Under the pieces are notes generated by a model. That model ran no database searches, was not told where the DNA came from, and saw nothing but the letters and a program-made list of their open reading frames with translations. A DNA stretch of 18,396 nt from Commensalibacter sp963921845 (GTDB lineage Bacteria; Pseudomonadota; Alphaproteobacteria; Acetobacterales; Acetobacteraceae): NCBI RefSeq assembly GCF_963921845.1, contig NZ_CAWUGZ010000121.1, positions 1 through 18,396 of the forward strand. Reading direction: 5' to 3'. The position numbers and the translations under genes were made by a program. Shown in pieces: positions 1 through 8,544 of the stretch (position 1 is the first letter of the stretch; the number at the start of each line of letters is the position of its first letter).

Positions 1-1468
1 GTGCCTCAAGGCCCATAACTTGCCCTAGCCGAAAAAGCCTTCTACTGACCGCTTCACTAATTACTGAATCCAAATTATGGGAAAAAAACAAAGTTAGCTT
101 TTTTTTGCCAACTTTTAATTTTGTTCGCAAAAGCAAACTGGGTAAATTCCCAGAAAGTGTGTATGCCAAACGAAAGGCTGTGCCCAAAATAACGGCCTGT
201 TCAAACTGCTTGTGAGTTAATATTTTCTTGGAAGGAGTTAAAAAAGATTCATCAACTCTCGTTTCATAGCGCATAGCCGTTACCAATGCCAAAAAAGCAC
301 GAGTAGGATGATCAAAAGCCATGCTGGCTGTACGCAAAATTCGATAGTACGCTTGCTCTTTACGATACGCAGGATGATCATGACACCCTGAATCGGAAAT
401 AAGACAAGCATTCCAACGGCATCGTTTGAGCTTTATATCTTCGTTTTTAAACAATGCATCGGTCCATTGCATTAAAGCCAACGGAAATTCTTTAACCCGC
501 CCTAAACGTCCACTAATTTCGAATGCTGCAGCCTCTTGAGGATCTTGCAAACGTGCAGATTCGGAAATAACGTTACGCATATACCATCCTTCTCTTACCC
601 CTTCTGCACAAAAAATTATCTCTATAGGCTTAATTTTCATTAACAATTGACCCAATACCGTAGCGGCATAAGGCAAATCATTAAAACGCTTATGAACAAA
701 AGTCGGAATATTATTCACACTCCCTTTTGACTTCTCAATGGTCCACTCCACCATACGTTTGGCTTCATCAAGAGACAATTTGTAATAATGAACAATAGAT
801 AATGGATAAGACGTATATTCAATATACAGTTGTGCCATAGCCCGAAAGGCACCTCCAACAAGATATAAATTTTTCTTTTTAACCGTGCCGAGCCAAGATA
901 CTGTTTTTAAATCTTTTGCAACAATGGTTTTTGCATTACTGAGTTTTCTACTAGAACGATCGGTTAATCTTATAACCCCCAGTGGCAACGTTTGTGCTTT
1001 AAACTTTTCCTGCCCTGATATTTGCACCAATTCCATTGAACCGCCACCAATATCAGCCACCAACCCCTCGGCTTCGGGAATACTGCATAATACTCCAGCG
1101 GCTGCATAATCTGCTTCTTCTTCTCCTGAAAGAACCCGAATTAAAACATTAGGCATCCACTGGTGTAATTTATTGATAAATTCTTCTCCGTCTGTTGCGT
1201 CTCTAACCGCTGCAGTAGCCAACACAATAAAAGGTTTGGCCCCCATGGTCGTTGCAATAGCATAAAAACGCTTTAAAACCTCTTCGGCTAACGCGACCCC
1301 TTTTGGATTAAGTTTTTTCGTTGTATCCAACCCACTCCCGAGTCTCAATGTAGCTTTTTCATTAAAAATAATAACGGGGTTTCGCTCTCTTCCTTCAAAA
1401 ACAACTAACCGAACGGAATTGGACCCTAAATCAACAATAGCTGAACGGATTAAGGAATAAGCGCTCAT
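1..1468 (-). CDS. ppx: Exopolyphosphatase (Ppx/GppA family), 3' end cut off by window edge
   Basis: Cytoplasmic phosphatase that removes terminal phosphates from long-chain polyphosphate; the related GppA activity on pppGpp cannot be excluded. I translated it by hand: 489 codons stay open from an ATG at 1468 to the window edge. The actin-like ATPase fold motifs of the family are clear: DLGSNSVRL at residues 13-21 (phosphate-1 loop), SGEEEADYAAAGV at 114-126 and DIGGGSMEL at 139-147 (phosphate-2 loop). A good Shine-Dalgarno, AAGGA, sits 8 bases before the ATG. It lies 29 bp after ppk on the same strand, so the two are probably co-transcribed, pairing synthesis with breakdown of polyphosphate. 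The C-terminal part seen here, up to about residue 489, is the less conserved HD-like and helical region; the stop codon is outside the window. Confidence 0.93.
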   Translation of the reverse strand, partial: MSAYSLIRSAIVDLGSNSVRLVVFEGRERNPVIIFNEKATLRLGSGLDTTKKLNPKGVALAEEVLKRFYAIATTMGAKPFIVLATAAVRDATDGEEFINKLHQWMPNVLIRVLSGEEEADYAAAGVLCSIPEAEGLVADIGGGSMELVQISGQEKFKAQTLPLGVIRLTDRSSRKLSNAKTIVAKDLKTVSWLGTVKKKNLYLVGGAFRAMAQLYIEYTSYPLSIVHYYKLSLDEAKRMVEWTIEKSKGSVNNIPTFVHKRFNDLPYAATVLGQLLMKIKPIEIIFCAEGVREGWYMRNVISESARLQDPQEAAAFEISGRLGRVKEFPLALMQWTDALFKNEDIKLKRCRWNACLISDSGCHDHPAYRKEQAYYRILRTASMAFDHPTRAFLALVTAMRYETRVDESFLTPSKKILTHKQFEQAVILGTAFRLAYTLSGNLPSLLLRTKLKVGKKKLTLFFSHNLDSVISEAVSRRLFRLGQVMGLEA

Positions 1469-1497
1469 AAAGTATATCCTTGTTTATTAAAAAATAA

Positions 1498-3687
1498 CTA
1501 AATATTAAGATCTCTAGATGCTAATGAAGGATTGCTCATAAAATATTCATGAGCGGAAAATGGATGCGTCGACGCCCCCAGACGCTGCCATGTCTTATCG
1601 CTTTTTAACTCCCAGGACTGCAAATTATCCTTTAAATTTGCAACCATTAATTGATTTAAAATTTTCTCATGATTTTCTTCCAGTGTTATCGGAATCATTG
1701 CCTCTATTCTTCTATCCATATTGCGTTCCATCCAATCTGCAGATGACATGTATACCTTCGCCGATTTAGAAGGTAAAGAATGTCCGTTACCAAAAACAAA
1801 TACCCTTGCGTGCTCCAAAAATCGACCAACGATGGATTTAACAGTAATATTTTCAGAAAGATTTTCTAGCCCTGGTCTTAAACAACAAATTCCTCTGACG
1901 ATAATATTGATTTTTACTCCAGACAAGGAAGCTTGATAAAGTTTATCAATCAATTGAGGATCCACTAGAGAGTTAACTTTTATCCATATTGAGCCTGGTT
2001 TTCCTGCTTTCACGAAATCAATTTCGTTATTGATCAATTCATTGAGCGTTTTACGAATAGTTAAAGGTGAAAAAGCTATAGAAGACATCTGAGATGGACG
2101 TGCATATCCTGTAACATAATTAAACAATTTGGCAGCATCCTGCGTCAATTTCGGGTTACATGTCAAATAGGAAAGATCTGTATAAATTTTTGCAGTAATG
2201 GGATGATAATTTCCTGTACCAAAATGTGCATAAGAACGAATAATATTCCCTTCTCTTCGCACCACTAGACTTAATTTTGCGTGGGTTTTCCAATCGGCAA
2301 ATCCGAATACAACTTGAACACCAACGGCTTCTAAATCCCTTGATAATCTTATGTTTGCCTCCTCGTCAAAACGGGCACGCAGCTCGACAATAGCCGTTAC
2401 AGATTTTCCATTTTCAGCCGCTTCAACTAAGGCTCGTATAATGGGTGAATTGCTTGACGTGCGGTATAATGTTTGTTTGATGGCTAACACCTGTGGGTCT
2501 TGGGCAGCCTGACGCAAAAATTGCACAACCACATCAAAACTTTCGAACGGATGGTAAACCAATAAATCCTTCGATCGCAAGGCAGCAAAACAATCGCCAC
2601 CACACTCTTTTATTCTGCTAGGAATAAGAGAAGTATAGTAGGGAAACAATAAGTCGGGTCTATTATCAACGATCAGCTGTTTCACGTCGACCAAACCTAG
2701 TATTCCTTTGTGTGTGGTAACTTCTTCAGGAGGAACCTCTAAAGCATGTACAATAATGTCTCTTAATTTCGGAGGTAATTGATTATCAATATCTAAATGA
2801 ATGACCACCCCTCTTCTTCTCCGCTTTAATGCTGTTTCATAAGAACGAACAAGGTCTTCAGCTTCTTCTTCGAATTCTACGTCTGTATCTCTGATTACCC
2901 TTAACAACCCATAATTACCAATTTTGTAACCAGGAAAAATCAATGCAACAAAAAGGATAATAATATCTTCTAGCAATACAAAGCGCTGAACATTTGGTTT
3001 ATTGAATGACACGGGTAATGGTACAAAACGTGGAAGTTGTGAAGGTAACAAAATCATTACATACCGACGTTCTCGATCATCAGTCTGACTGACAAGCCGT
3101 AATGCTATGGCCATATTTAAATTAGGAATAAATGGCACAGGATGAGCAGGATCCAGTGCTATAGGAGTTAAAATAGGAAAAATACGTGCCATAAAATAAT
3201 TCTGCAACCAACTTAGATCCTCACGATTTAAGTTTTTTGACTGACACACAATAATGGATGTTTCGGATAACAATTGTTTTAATTTATTAAAAACACGTTG
3301 TTGCTCAATTAAAAGCACCTTTACTCGTTCACGTATGGCCATCAATTGTTGCATGGGTGTTAATCCATCTGGAGAAGAAGTAATTAAACCTTCTCTCACC
3401 TGCCCTGCCAACCCTGCAACGCGGACAGAATAAAATTCGTCCAAATTGCTTGCACTAATGGATAAGAATCTTAGTCGTTCTAATAAAGGGTTTCTTGTAT
3501 TTTCTGCTTCTTCCACCACCCGCTTATTAAAGTCAAGCCAAGAAACCTCTCGATTAATAAAGCGTTCTGGACTGGTTTTAATATCGTGCGGAGCATGAAT
3601 TTTTTTTTCTCTTGCCCTTGCAAACGAAACTCTTTTTAATTTTACCTCTAAAGAACTTGTAAGGTTATCTTTTTTGTTATGCATCAT
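1498..3687 (-). CDS. ppk: Polyphosphate kinase 1
   Basis: Makes inorganic polyphosphate reversibly from the gamma-phosphate of ATP. The 729-residue product has the family's usual length. An N-terminal helical domain (about 40-145, with ISASNLDEFYSVRVAGL at 76-92) leads to the head domain and then two phospholipase-D-like catalytic domains. The two histidines known from E. coli Ppk1 are present with the same 19-residue spacing: His469 in KTHAKLSLV (the autophosphorylated one) and His488 in YAHFGTGN. The sequence LAIKQTLYRTSSNSPI (401-416) is also typical. The start is either ATG of a tandem pair (3687 or 3684); neither has a strong Shine-Dalgarno. It lies between hdaA, 111 bp upstream, and ppx, 29 bp downstream, all leftward. 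No defect is visible. Confidence 0.97.
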   Translation of the reverse strand: MMHNKKDNLTSSLEVKLKRVSFARAREKKIHAPHDIKTSPERFINREVSWLDFNKRVVEEAENTRNPLLERLRFLSISASNLDEFYSVRVAGLAGQVREGLITSSPDGLTPMQQLMAIRERVKVLLIEQQRVFNKLKQLLSETSIIVCQSKNLNREDLSWLQNYFMARIFPILTPIALDPAHPVPFIPNLNMAIALRLVSQTDDRERRYVMILLPSQLPRFVPLPVSFNKPNVQRFVLLEDIIILFVALIFPGYKIGNYGLLRVIRDTDVEFEEEAEDLVRSYETALKRRRRGVVIHLDIDNQLPPKLRDIIVHALEVPPEEVTTHKGILGLVDVKQLIVDNRPDLLFPYYTSLIPSRIKECGGDCFAALRSKDLLVYHPFESFDVVVQFLRQAAQDPQVLAIKQTLYRTSSNSPIIRALVEAAENGKSVTAIVELRARFDEEANIRLSRDLEAVGVQVVFGFADWKTHAKLSLVVRREGNIIRSYAHFGTGNYHPITAKIYTDLSYLTCNPKLTQDAAKLFNYVTGYARPSQMSSIAFSPLTIRKTLNELINNEIDFVKAGKPGSIWIKVNSLVDPQLIDKLYQASLSGVKINIIVRGICCLRPGLENLSENITVKSIVGRFLEHARVFVFGNGHSLPSKSAKVYMSSADWMERNMDRRIEAMIPITLEENHEKILNQLMVANLKDNLQSWELKSDKTWQRLGASTHPFSAHEYFMSNPSLASRDLNI

Positions 3688-3798
3688 AAGATTGACTTTG
3701 TAAGTTCAACATTAATTTTTACTGTAAAATAAATTATCAACTTTATGAACGATTAAGTGATGATGATTCCCAATTTATTTAATAAAATTCTTCTGTAT

Positions 3799-4557
3799 TC
3801 ACTGAATAATGCCTTTTAAAATTATTGCTGCTAGGCTTTTAGTAATACCGCTTCCTTTTGAAAGCGCAGCTTCATCCAATAACCTAACAGCTTCACGAAT
3901 CGTAGATGCCGATCTAGGAAGGTACAAATTTAACCACTCTATAACCGAAGTCGAAACAACAAGTTGTCTTTCTGCAATTAAACGTAAAAGTAAAATTGTT
4001 AAGAGTTCATCTTCTGGTTTTTCTATTTCAACAGCAGTCATAGCACGTAAACGACTAGCCAAATCTGGTAAATTAAACTTCCAGCGCGCCGGAGGATACC
4101 TTCCTCCCAAAACGATAGGTAACAACAACTCTTTAGCAATATTAAGTAAATGCAACATCTCAAAAGAATTCGTAATAATATCAGCATCATCAATAACAAT
4201 AGCTTTTGCTTTAAATTTTTCGATAAAATCATACCAATTTAAGGACAAATCACTATCAAAAACGGATCCCGTTAAATAAAGCGCTGACTTTTTTTCCGCC
4301 CAAATTTGTAATAAATGTGTTTTTCCTGTACCTGCCTCTCCCCATATAGCCAATCGGTTATCTGGCCAACAAGGATTAACTTTTGAACTTACATCTAACC
4401 CTAGCCATACCCTAGCCACAGAATTAGAGGGAGCATTAATAAACTGCGAAGAATGAAATTTAGGAGCATAAACGAAAGGTAAAACTAATTGTCTAGAAGT
4501 TTCAAACAATTCTAATTTTTTACTATGTTTCACTATTCTTACTTTGCCCAAAAACAT
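3799..4557 (-). CDS. hdaA: DnaA-like regulatory protein HdaA (Hda homologue)
   Basis: A AAA+ protein that, in Hda-type systems, binds the DNA-loaded sliding clamp and stimulates hydrolysis of ATP on DnaA, shutting off re-initiation of replication. The 252-residue product has a clamp-binding motif QLVLPF at 23-28 (E. coli Hda has QLSLPL), Walker A GEAGTGKT at 73-80, Walker B IVIDDAD at 120-126, an arginine-finger region LASRLRAM at 166-173 and a sensor-2 arginine in STIREAVRLLDE near 221. The DnaA DNA-binding domain IV is absent, as expected for Hda. The frame stays open to 4662, inside purM, but the residues before 4557 look like non-coding translation. ATG 4557 is my choice. GTG 4533 or TTG 4509 would put the clamp motif closer to the N-terminus, where it usually lies; none has a strong Shine-Dalgarno. 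It may lead the operon with ppk and ppx, 111 bp away. Confidence 0.9.
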   Translation of the reverse strand: MFLGKVRIVKHSKKLELFETSRQLVLPFVYAPKFHSSQFINAPSNSVARVWLGLDVSSKVNPCWPDNRLAIWGEAGTGKTHLLQIWAEKKSALYLTGSVFDSDLSLNWYDFIEKFKAKAIVIDDADIITNSFEMLHLLNIAKELLLPIVLGGRYPPARWKFNLPDLASRLRAMTAVEIEKPEDELLTILLLRLIAERQLVVSTSVIEWLNLYLPRSASTIREAVRLLDEAALSKGSGITKSLAAIILKGIIQ

Positions 4558-4573
4558 ATCTACCGTAAACAAT

Positions 4574-4602
4574 AGAATAAGTTTAATATGACTTAAAACC
4601 AA
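4574..4602 (-). promoter_or_regulatory. Possible hdaA promoter
   Basis: On the minus strand, TTGGTT (4602-4597) and TATTCT (4579-4574) are separated by 17 bases, which fits a weak sigma-70-type promoter. It lies in the 98-bp gap between the divergent hdaA and purM starts. A start of transcription about 7 bases downstream would leave only about 10 bases before ATG 4557, which would favour one of the later hdaA start codons. In such AT-rich DNA chance matches are common. Confidence 0.3.
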
Positions 4603-4655
4603 CTTAACTTTATAAATACAACCTAACAAGCATATATTATAAGGCTCTACTATAA

Positions 4656-5759
4656 ATGACATCAGAAAAACCTGAACCGTATGAACAAACGAACGCTACT
4701 TACCAACAATCTGGGGTTGATATCGCTGCGGGTGATGCATTAATCGAAACAATTAAACCAGAGGTTTCCAAAACTCATCATACAGGAGTTATAGGAAATC
4801 TTGGCGGATTTGGTGCACTATTTGATTTAAAAGCTATTGGATACAAAGATCCCCTTTTGGTCTCTGGCACAGATGGCGTCGGGACCAAATTGCTTGTTGC
4901 CATCGAAAGCGGCTTTTATGATACCATTGGTTACGATTTAGTCGGTATGTGTGTAAACGATTTAATTGTTCAAGGTGCAAAACCTTTATTCTTTTTAGAT
5001 TATTTTGCGACTGGAAAACTAGAAATCGAGCAAGCAAAACGCGTTATTTATAGCATTAACGAAGCCTGTAACGTTTGTGGATGTGCCTTAATTGGCGGAG
5101 AAACTGCTGAAATGCCAGGCATGTATGCACATGGACATTTCGATTTAGCAGGATTTTCAGTAGGTGCTGTTGAACGTCATATGCTTTTACCAAACAACAT
5201 TCAAACCGGTCAAAAAATTATCGGGCTTGCGTCAAGTGGCGCTCACTCCAATGGTTATTCTTTAATACGATCCATCGTATCATCGAACAATTATGTATGG
5301 GAAGACCGTGCCCCTTTTGATCCAAATCAATCGCTAGGAAAAGCATTATTAACGCCAACTACACTTTACGCAGAACCCGTGCTAAAATTGCATGAAGCAG
5401 GATTATTATATGGAGCTGCTCATATCACAGGGGGAGGTCTTGTTGGAAATCTACCAAGAATTTTACCAAAAGGTACTCAAGCAATTATTGATGGTCAAAG
5501 TTGGCCTATGCCTTCTTTATTTTCTTGGCTTGCCCAAATAGGGAACATTCATACTAACGAAATGCTCAAGGTCTTTAACTGCGGTATAGGAATGGTTTTA
5601 ATTGTGTCAGATGTTGCGTCTGTCTACGACACGTTGAAGAATACTGACACCCAAGCCTACGTCATAGGTCACATCGCCGCAAATAACCATGAGAACGCTG
5701 AGCCCAAAGTTATATTTAGTGATAATCCTGAGTTTAATTTTTCACCAAATTATGATTAA
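4656..5759 (+). CDS. purM: Phosphoribosylformylglycinamidine cyclo-ligase (AIR synthetase)
   Basis: Catalyses the fifth step of purine synthesis: ATP-dependent ring closure of FGAM to 5-aminoimidazole ribonucleotide. The 367-residue product is close to the family length of about 345, with roughly 15 extra N-terminal residues. Clear signatures are SGVDIAAGDALI at 19-30, GGFGALFDL at 50-58, LVSGTDGVGTKL at 68-79 (nucleotide-binding loop), MCVNDLIVQGA at 98-108, GGETAEMPGMY at 147-157, and SSGAHSNGYSL at 193-203. AAGG lies 11 bases before the ATG. It heads a two-gene operon with purN, with 17 bases between the stop and the purN ATG, and is transcribed away from hdaA. Confidence 0.97.
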   Translation: MTSEKPEPYEQTNATYQQSGVDIAAGDALIETIKPEVSKTHHTGVIGNLGGFGALFDLKAIGYKDPLLVSGTDGVGTKLLVAIESGFYDTIGYDLVGMCVNDLIVQGAKPLFFLDYFATGKLEIEQAKRVIYSINEACNVCGCALIGGETAEMPGMYAHGHFDLAGFSVGAVERHMLLPNNIQTGQKIIGLASSGAHSNGYSLIRSIVSSNNYVWEDRAPFDPNQSLGKALLTPTTLYAEPVLKLHEAGLLYGAAHITGGGLVGNLPRILPKGTQAIIDGQSWPMPSLFSWLAQIGNIHTNEMLKVFNCGIGMVLIVSDVASVYDTLKNTDTQAYVIGHIAANNHENAEPKVIFSDNPEFNFSPNYD

Positions 5760-5776
5760 TTTTGGAAAATCTTAAA

Positions 5777-6394
5777 ATGTCTTTAAAAGAACGTATCGCT
5801 ATTCTTATCAGTGGCCGAGGAAGCAATATGGAAGCTTTGATTAAAGCATCTCAAAAACCGTCTTTCCCTGCCTCTGTTGAGTTAGTAATAAGCAATAACC
5901 CTGATGCTTTAGGGCTGGATAGAGCTAGAGAATATGGAATTGCTACACAAGTTATTGATCATCATGATTTTGGCAAAGATAGACAAGCACATGAAAGGCA
6001 AATTGATGCTGTATTGCAGGCATACGCAATTTCAACCATATGTCTTGCCGGGTATATGCGTATTTTAACCTCTTTCCTAATCAATCACTGGCCTAATCAA
6101 ATCCTTAACATACATCCGAGCATTCTCCCTTTATTTCCTGGATTAGATACCCATGCAAAAGCATTGGATGCTGGGATGAAAGTCCACGGATGCACTGTTC
6201 ATATTGTTAATGAAATCATGGATCAAGGACCTATTTTAGGACAGGCTGTGATACCTATTCTTCCGAATGACACCTCCCTTACGTTGGCCAAGCGTTTGCT
6301 TGAACAAGAACATGTTTTGTATCCACGGGTTTTAAAAAGATTTTTACGTGGAGACGAAATTGAAACAACAGCGGACGCTCTAATAAACGGCTAA
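5777..6394 (+). CDS. purN: Phosphoribosylglycinamide formyltransferase (GAR transformylase)
   Basis: Transfers a formyl group from 10-formyl-tetrahydrofolate to GAR, the third step of purine synthesis. The 205-residue product shows ISGRGSNMEAL (11-21, phosphate-binding), LAGYMRIL (90-97) and the catalytic Asn111 and His113 in LNIHPS with Asp149 in MDQGPIL, matching Asn106/His108/Asp144 of E. coli. I chose ATG 5777 because GGAAAA lies 7 bases upstream and because family members begin almost directly with this beta-strand. An in-frame TTG at 5762 would add only five residues and overlap the Shine-Dalgarno. It follows purM as the second gene of the operon, and a hairpin terminator lies about 50 bases after the stop. 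Confidence 0.96.
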   Translation: MSLKERIAILISGRGSNMEALIKASQKPSFPASVELVISNNPDALGLDRAREYGIATQVIDHHDFGKDRQAHERQIDAVLQAYAISTICLAGYMRILTSFLINHWPNQILNIHPSILPLFPGLDTHAKALDAGMKVHGCTVHIVNEIMDQGPILGQAVIPILPNDTSLTLAKRLLEQEHVLYPRVLKRFLRGDEIETTADALING

Positions 6395-6441
6395 ATAAAG
6401 TAACAAAACTTTAAAAAAAACTATACAAATTATAATAAACA

Positions 6442-6485
6442 ATGATCACGCCTGGCAGCCATGAAACCGTGATCATAATTTTTGC
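6442..6485 (+). terminator. Rho-independent-type terminator after purMN
   Basis: A perfect 9-bp inverted repeat, ATGATCACG (6442-6450) and CGTGATCAT (6468-6476), encloses a 17-base loop and is followed by AATTTTT on the plus strand. It lies 47 bases after the purN stop and before the convergent ABC-F gene ends at 6550. The loop is longer than ideal and contains its own small GGC/GCC pairing. On the minus strand the T-tract is poor, so it probably serves purMN. Confidence 0.7.
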
Positions 6486-6549
6486 CACTGTTTGTAGGCT
6501 AAAATTATCTCAATGACGCAATCTTATATAAAAAATATTAAAACTGCAT

Positions 6550-8436
6550 TTATTCTGCTTCAGCTGCCTCCAATTTTTGACAAACGTGTAACCACGATTC
6601 TTCTATTTCAACAAGTTTATTTTCGTAGTCGGCAAGATCAATCTGAAGTTGGGTTATATCGGAATGACTCGCCTTTTCATAAAATTGACTGTCAGATAAT
6701 TTGTCTCTCAAATGTTTGCAATGAGCAATAAGAAAATCCATTTGTTTTTCACATTGTTTCATTTGATGCCTTAACGGCTGAGTTAATCTACGCCTATCTG
6801 CTTTTTCTTTTCTTAATTCCTTTAAATTTTTAATTGACGAATTTTGCTTAGGAATAGACGATTGATCTTTTTCCTGCTTAACCAACCCTTGTCTATATTC
6901 ATAGATATCCCCTTCAAAAGACCTAATTGTTCCTTGACTCACTATCCATAATTGATCAGCAACCAATTCAATTAAACGAGGATCATGGGAAATTAAAATA
7001 ACGGCTCCTTGAAAAGAAGAAATGGCGTGAATAAGGGATTCTTTAGCATCCAAATCAAGATGATTTGTCGGTTCATCTAATAAAAGAAGGTTTGGACTAT
7101 GTCGTGTTGCAAGTGCAAGAACTAACCTAGCTTTCTCACCCCCTGATAAAGATTTGACGTTTGTTTCAATACGTTGTGCATCTAACCCAAAGCGAGCAAG
7201 TTGACTTCTAACTTCTGTCAAGGTCGCTCGAGGCAAGGCCTCAACCATATGATCGAGAGGGGTTTGATCTATTTTTAAATATTCAAGTTGATGCTGTGCA
7301 AAATAACCTACTGATAATTTTTTATGAACATTCATGATTCCAGAAAAAGGTTTTAAACGACTAGCCAAAAGCTTTATAAACGTTGATTTCCCATTTCCAT
7401 TCATCCCCAATAAAGCAATTCTGTCTTCTGGATCAATACGTAACGACAAGTGATTAAGAATAATGCGTTGGTCATACCCACAACTGACATTATCTAACGT
7501 TATTAATGGTGGGGGTAAAACAATCGGTTTAGGAAATTCAAAGTGAACCGATGTATCTTCAATAATCGCTTGTAATGGTGGCAATTTTTTCAACGCTTTA
7601 AGACGGGCCTGTGCCTGACGAGCTTTCGTTGCCTTGGCACGAAAACGATCAACAAACGATTGCATCTGAGCCCGTTTTGCAGCTATTCTTTCTGCTTCAC
7701 GGTTCATCTGTAACGTTTTTTCGTTTTTAATTCTCAAAAATTGTTCATAATTTCCAACGGTTAATGATAATTTTTTTTGATGGAGATGAGCGATGGCATT
7801 CACAGAATGATCCAACAAATTACGATCATGGCTAACAATAAGCGCACTGCCACGAAAAGCCTCCAACCAAGATTCTAACCACATGGTTGCTTCTAAATCG
7901 AGATGGTTCGTAGGCTCATCAAGTAATAGCAAATCTGGATTCAAAAAAAGGGTTTTCGCTAAAGCTACTCTCATTCTCCAGCCCCCAGAAAATGAAGAGA
8001 CGCTTTTACTTTGCTCATTATTATTGAATCCTAAACCCGCTAAAATAGCAGAGGCTCTAGCTGGGGCACTGTCCGCTTGAATAGCAATTAGTCGTTCATG
8101 AATTTCTTCTAGATGGTAGCCGTCCTGTGTTGATTTTAAGGCTTGTAAAAGCTTGTTTCTTTCTTTATCAGCGGACAATACCGATTCAATCAAGGAACGA
8201 TTTTCTGAGGTGGTTTCTTGTTCCACATATGCTAATTTCACACGTTTTGGTATATATATTTCACCACTATCAACCGACAATTCCCCAGCAACCGCTGAAA
8301 GCAAGGTTGATTTCCCAGCACCGTTGCAACCCACCAATCCTATCTTTTGACCATTTTCAACTGTCAAAGAAGCGTTTTCTAACAAACAACGCCCAAAAAC
8401 CCTCAACGTTAGATTTTGAATAACTAATGTACTCAC
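6550..8436 (-). CDS. ABC-F family ATPase, YheS-like
   Basis: A soluble ABC-F protein with two ATPase domains and no membrane segment; members act on ribosomes as translation factors or protect them. It has 628 residues, close to the 637 of E. coli YheS. Domain 1 shows Walker A GCNGAGKS (36-43), signature SFSGGW (148-153) and Walker B LLLLDEP (170-176). The inter-domain linker spans about 235-300, including FVDRFRAKATKARQAQAR. Domain 2 has GMNGNGKS (344-351), LSGGEK (430-435) and LLLLDEP (450-456). The charged C-terminal tail (about 515-628) looks like a coiled coil. The linker, the FAQHQLEYL stretch (379-387) and the C-terminal tail resemble YheS more than Uup or EttA from memory. It starts at GTG 8436 with AAGAG 7 bases upstream. 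It is divergent from ndk and convergent with purN. Confidence 0.92.
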   Translation of the reverse strand: MSTLVIQNLTLRVFGRCLLENASLTVENGQKIGLVGCNGAGKSTLLSAVAGELSVDSGEIYIPKRVKLAYVEQETTSENRSLIESVLSADKERNKLLQALKSTQDGYHLEEIHERLIAIQADSAPARASAILAGLGFNNNEQSKSVSSFSGGWRMRVALAKTLFLNPDLLLLDEPTNHLDLEATMWLESWLEAFRGSALIVSHDRNLLDHSVNAIAHLHQKKLSLTVGNYEQFLRIKNEKTLQMNREAERIAAKRAQMQSFVDRFRAKATKARQAQARLKALKKLPPLQAIIEDTSVHFEFPKPIVLPPPLITLDNVSCGYDQRIILNHLSLRIDPEDRIALLGMNGNGKSTFIKLLASRLKPFSGIMNVHKKLSVGYFAQHQLEYLKIDQTPLDHMVEALPRATLTEVRSQLARFGLDAQRIETNVKSLSGGEKARLVLALATRHSPNLLLLDEPTNHLDLDAKESLIHAISSFQGAVILISHDPRLIELVADQLWIVSQGTIRSFEGDIYEYRQGLVKQEKDQSSIPKQNSSIKNLKELRKEKADRRRLTQPLRHQMKQCEKQMDFLIAHCKHLRDKLSDSQFYEKASHSDITQLQIDLADYENKLVEIEESWLHVCQKLEAAEAE

Positions 8437-8482
8437 ACCTTTACTCTTATTCTAAAAAAATATCGACAACTCATGCAAAAAC

Positions 8483-8511
8483 CTTTTTATTAACAGATAA
8501 CCGTATATAAT
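8483..8511 (+). promoter_or_regulatory. Possible ndk promoter (-10 TATAAT)
   Basis: A consensus -10 hexamer TATAAT lies at 8506-8511, 33 bases before the ndk ATG. No convincing -35 element is present at the right spacing; the sequence there is T-rich (around 8483-8488). The 108-bp gap between the ABC-F start and ndk must also hold the promoter for the ABC-F gene, which I cannot place. Confidence 0.4.
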
Positions 8512-8544
8512 TTCACAACCTATATTTTAAAAGGTATATTAATC

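Noticed and set aside
885..1109. 74-codon open frame on the plus strand
   Set aside because: It is antisense to ppx, in the region encoding the conserved DIGGGS and SGEEEAD motifs.
3809..4279. 156-codon open frame on the plus strand
   Set aside because: It is antisense to hdaA, which has all AAA+ motifs; the translation resembles no protein and has no Shine-Dalgarno support.
4558..4662. Longer hdaA starting inside purM
   Set aside because: The extra 35 residues are hydrophobic, do not resemble Hda proteins, and would overlap the purM start and both promoters.
5762..5776. TTG start for purN
   Set aside because: It adds five residues that family members lack, and the ATG at 5777 has its own GGAAAA at the right distance.
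8127..8423. 98-codon open frame on the plus strand, with another overlapping it in a different frame
   Set aside because: Both are antisense to the first ATPase domain of the ABC-F gene.
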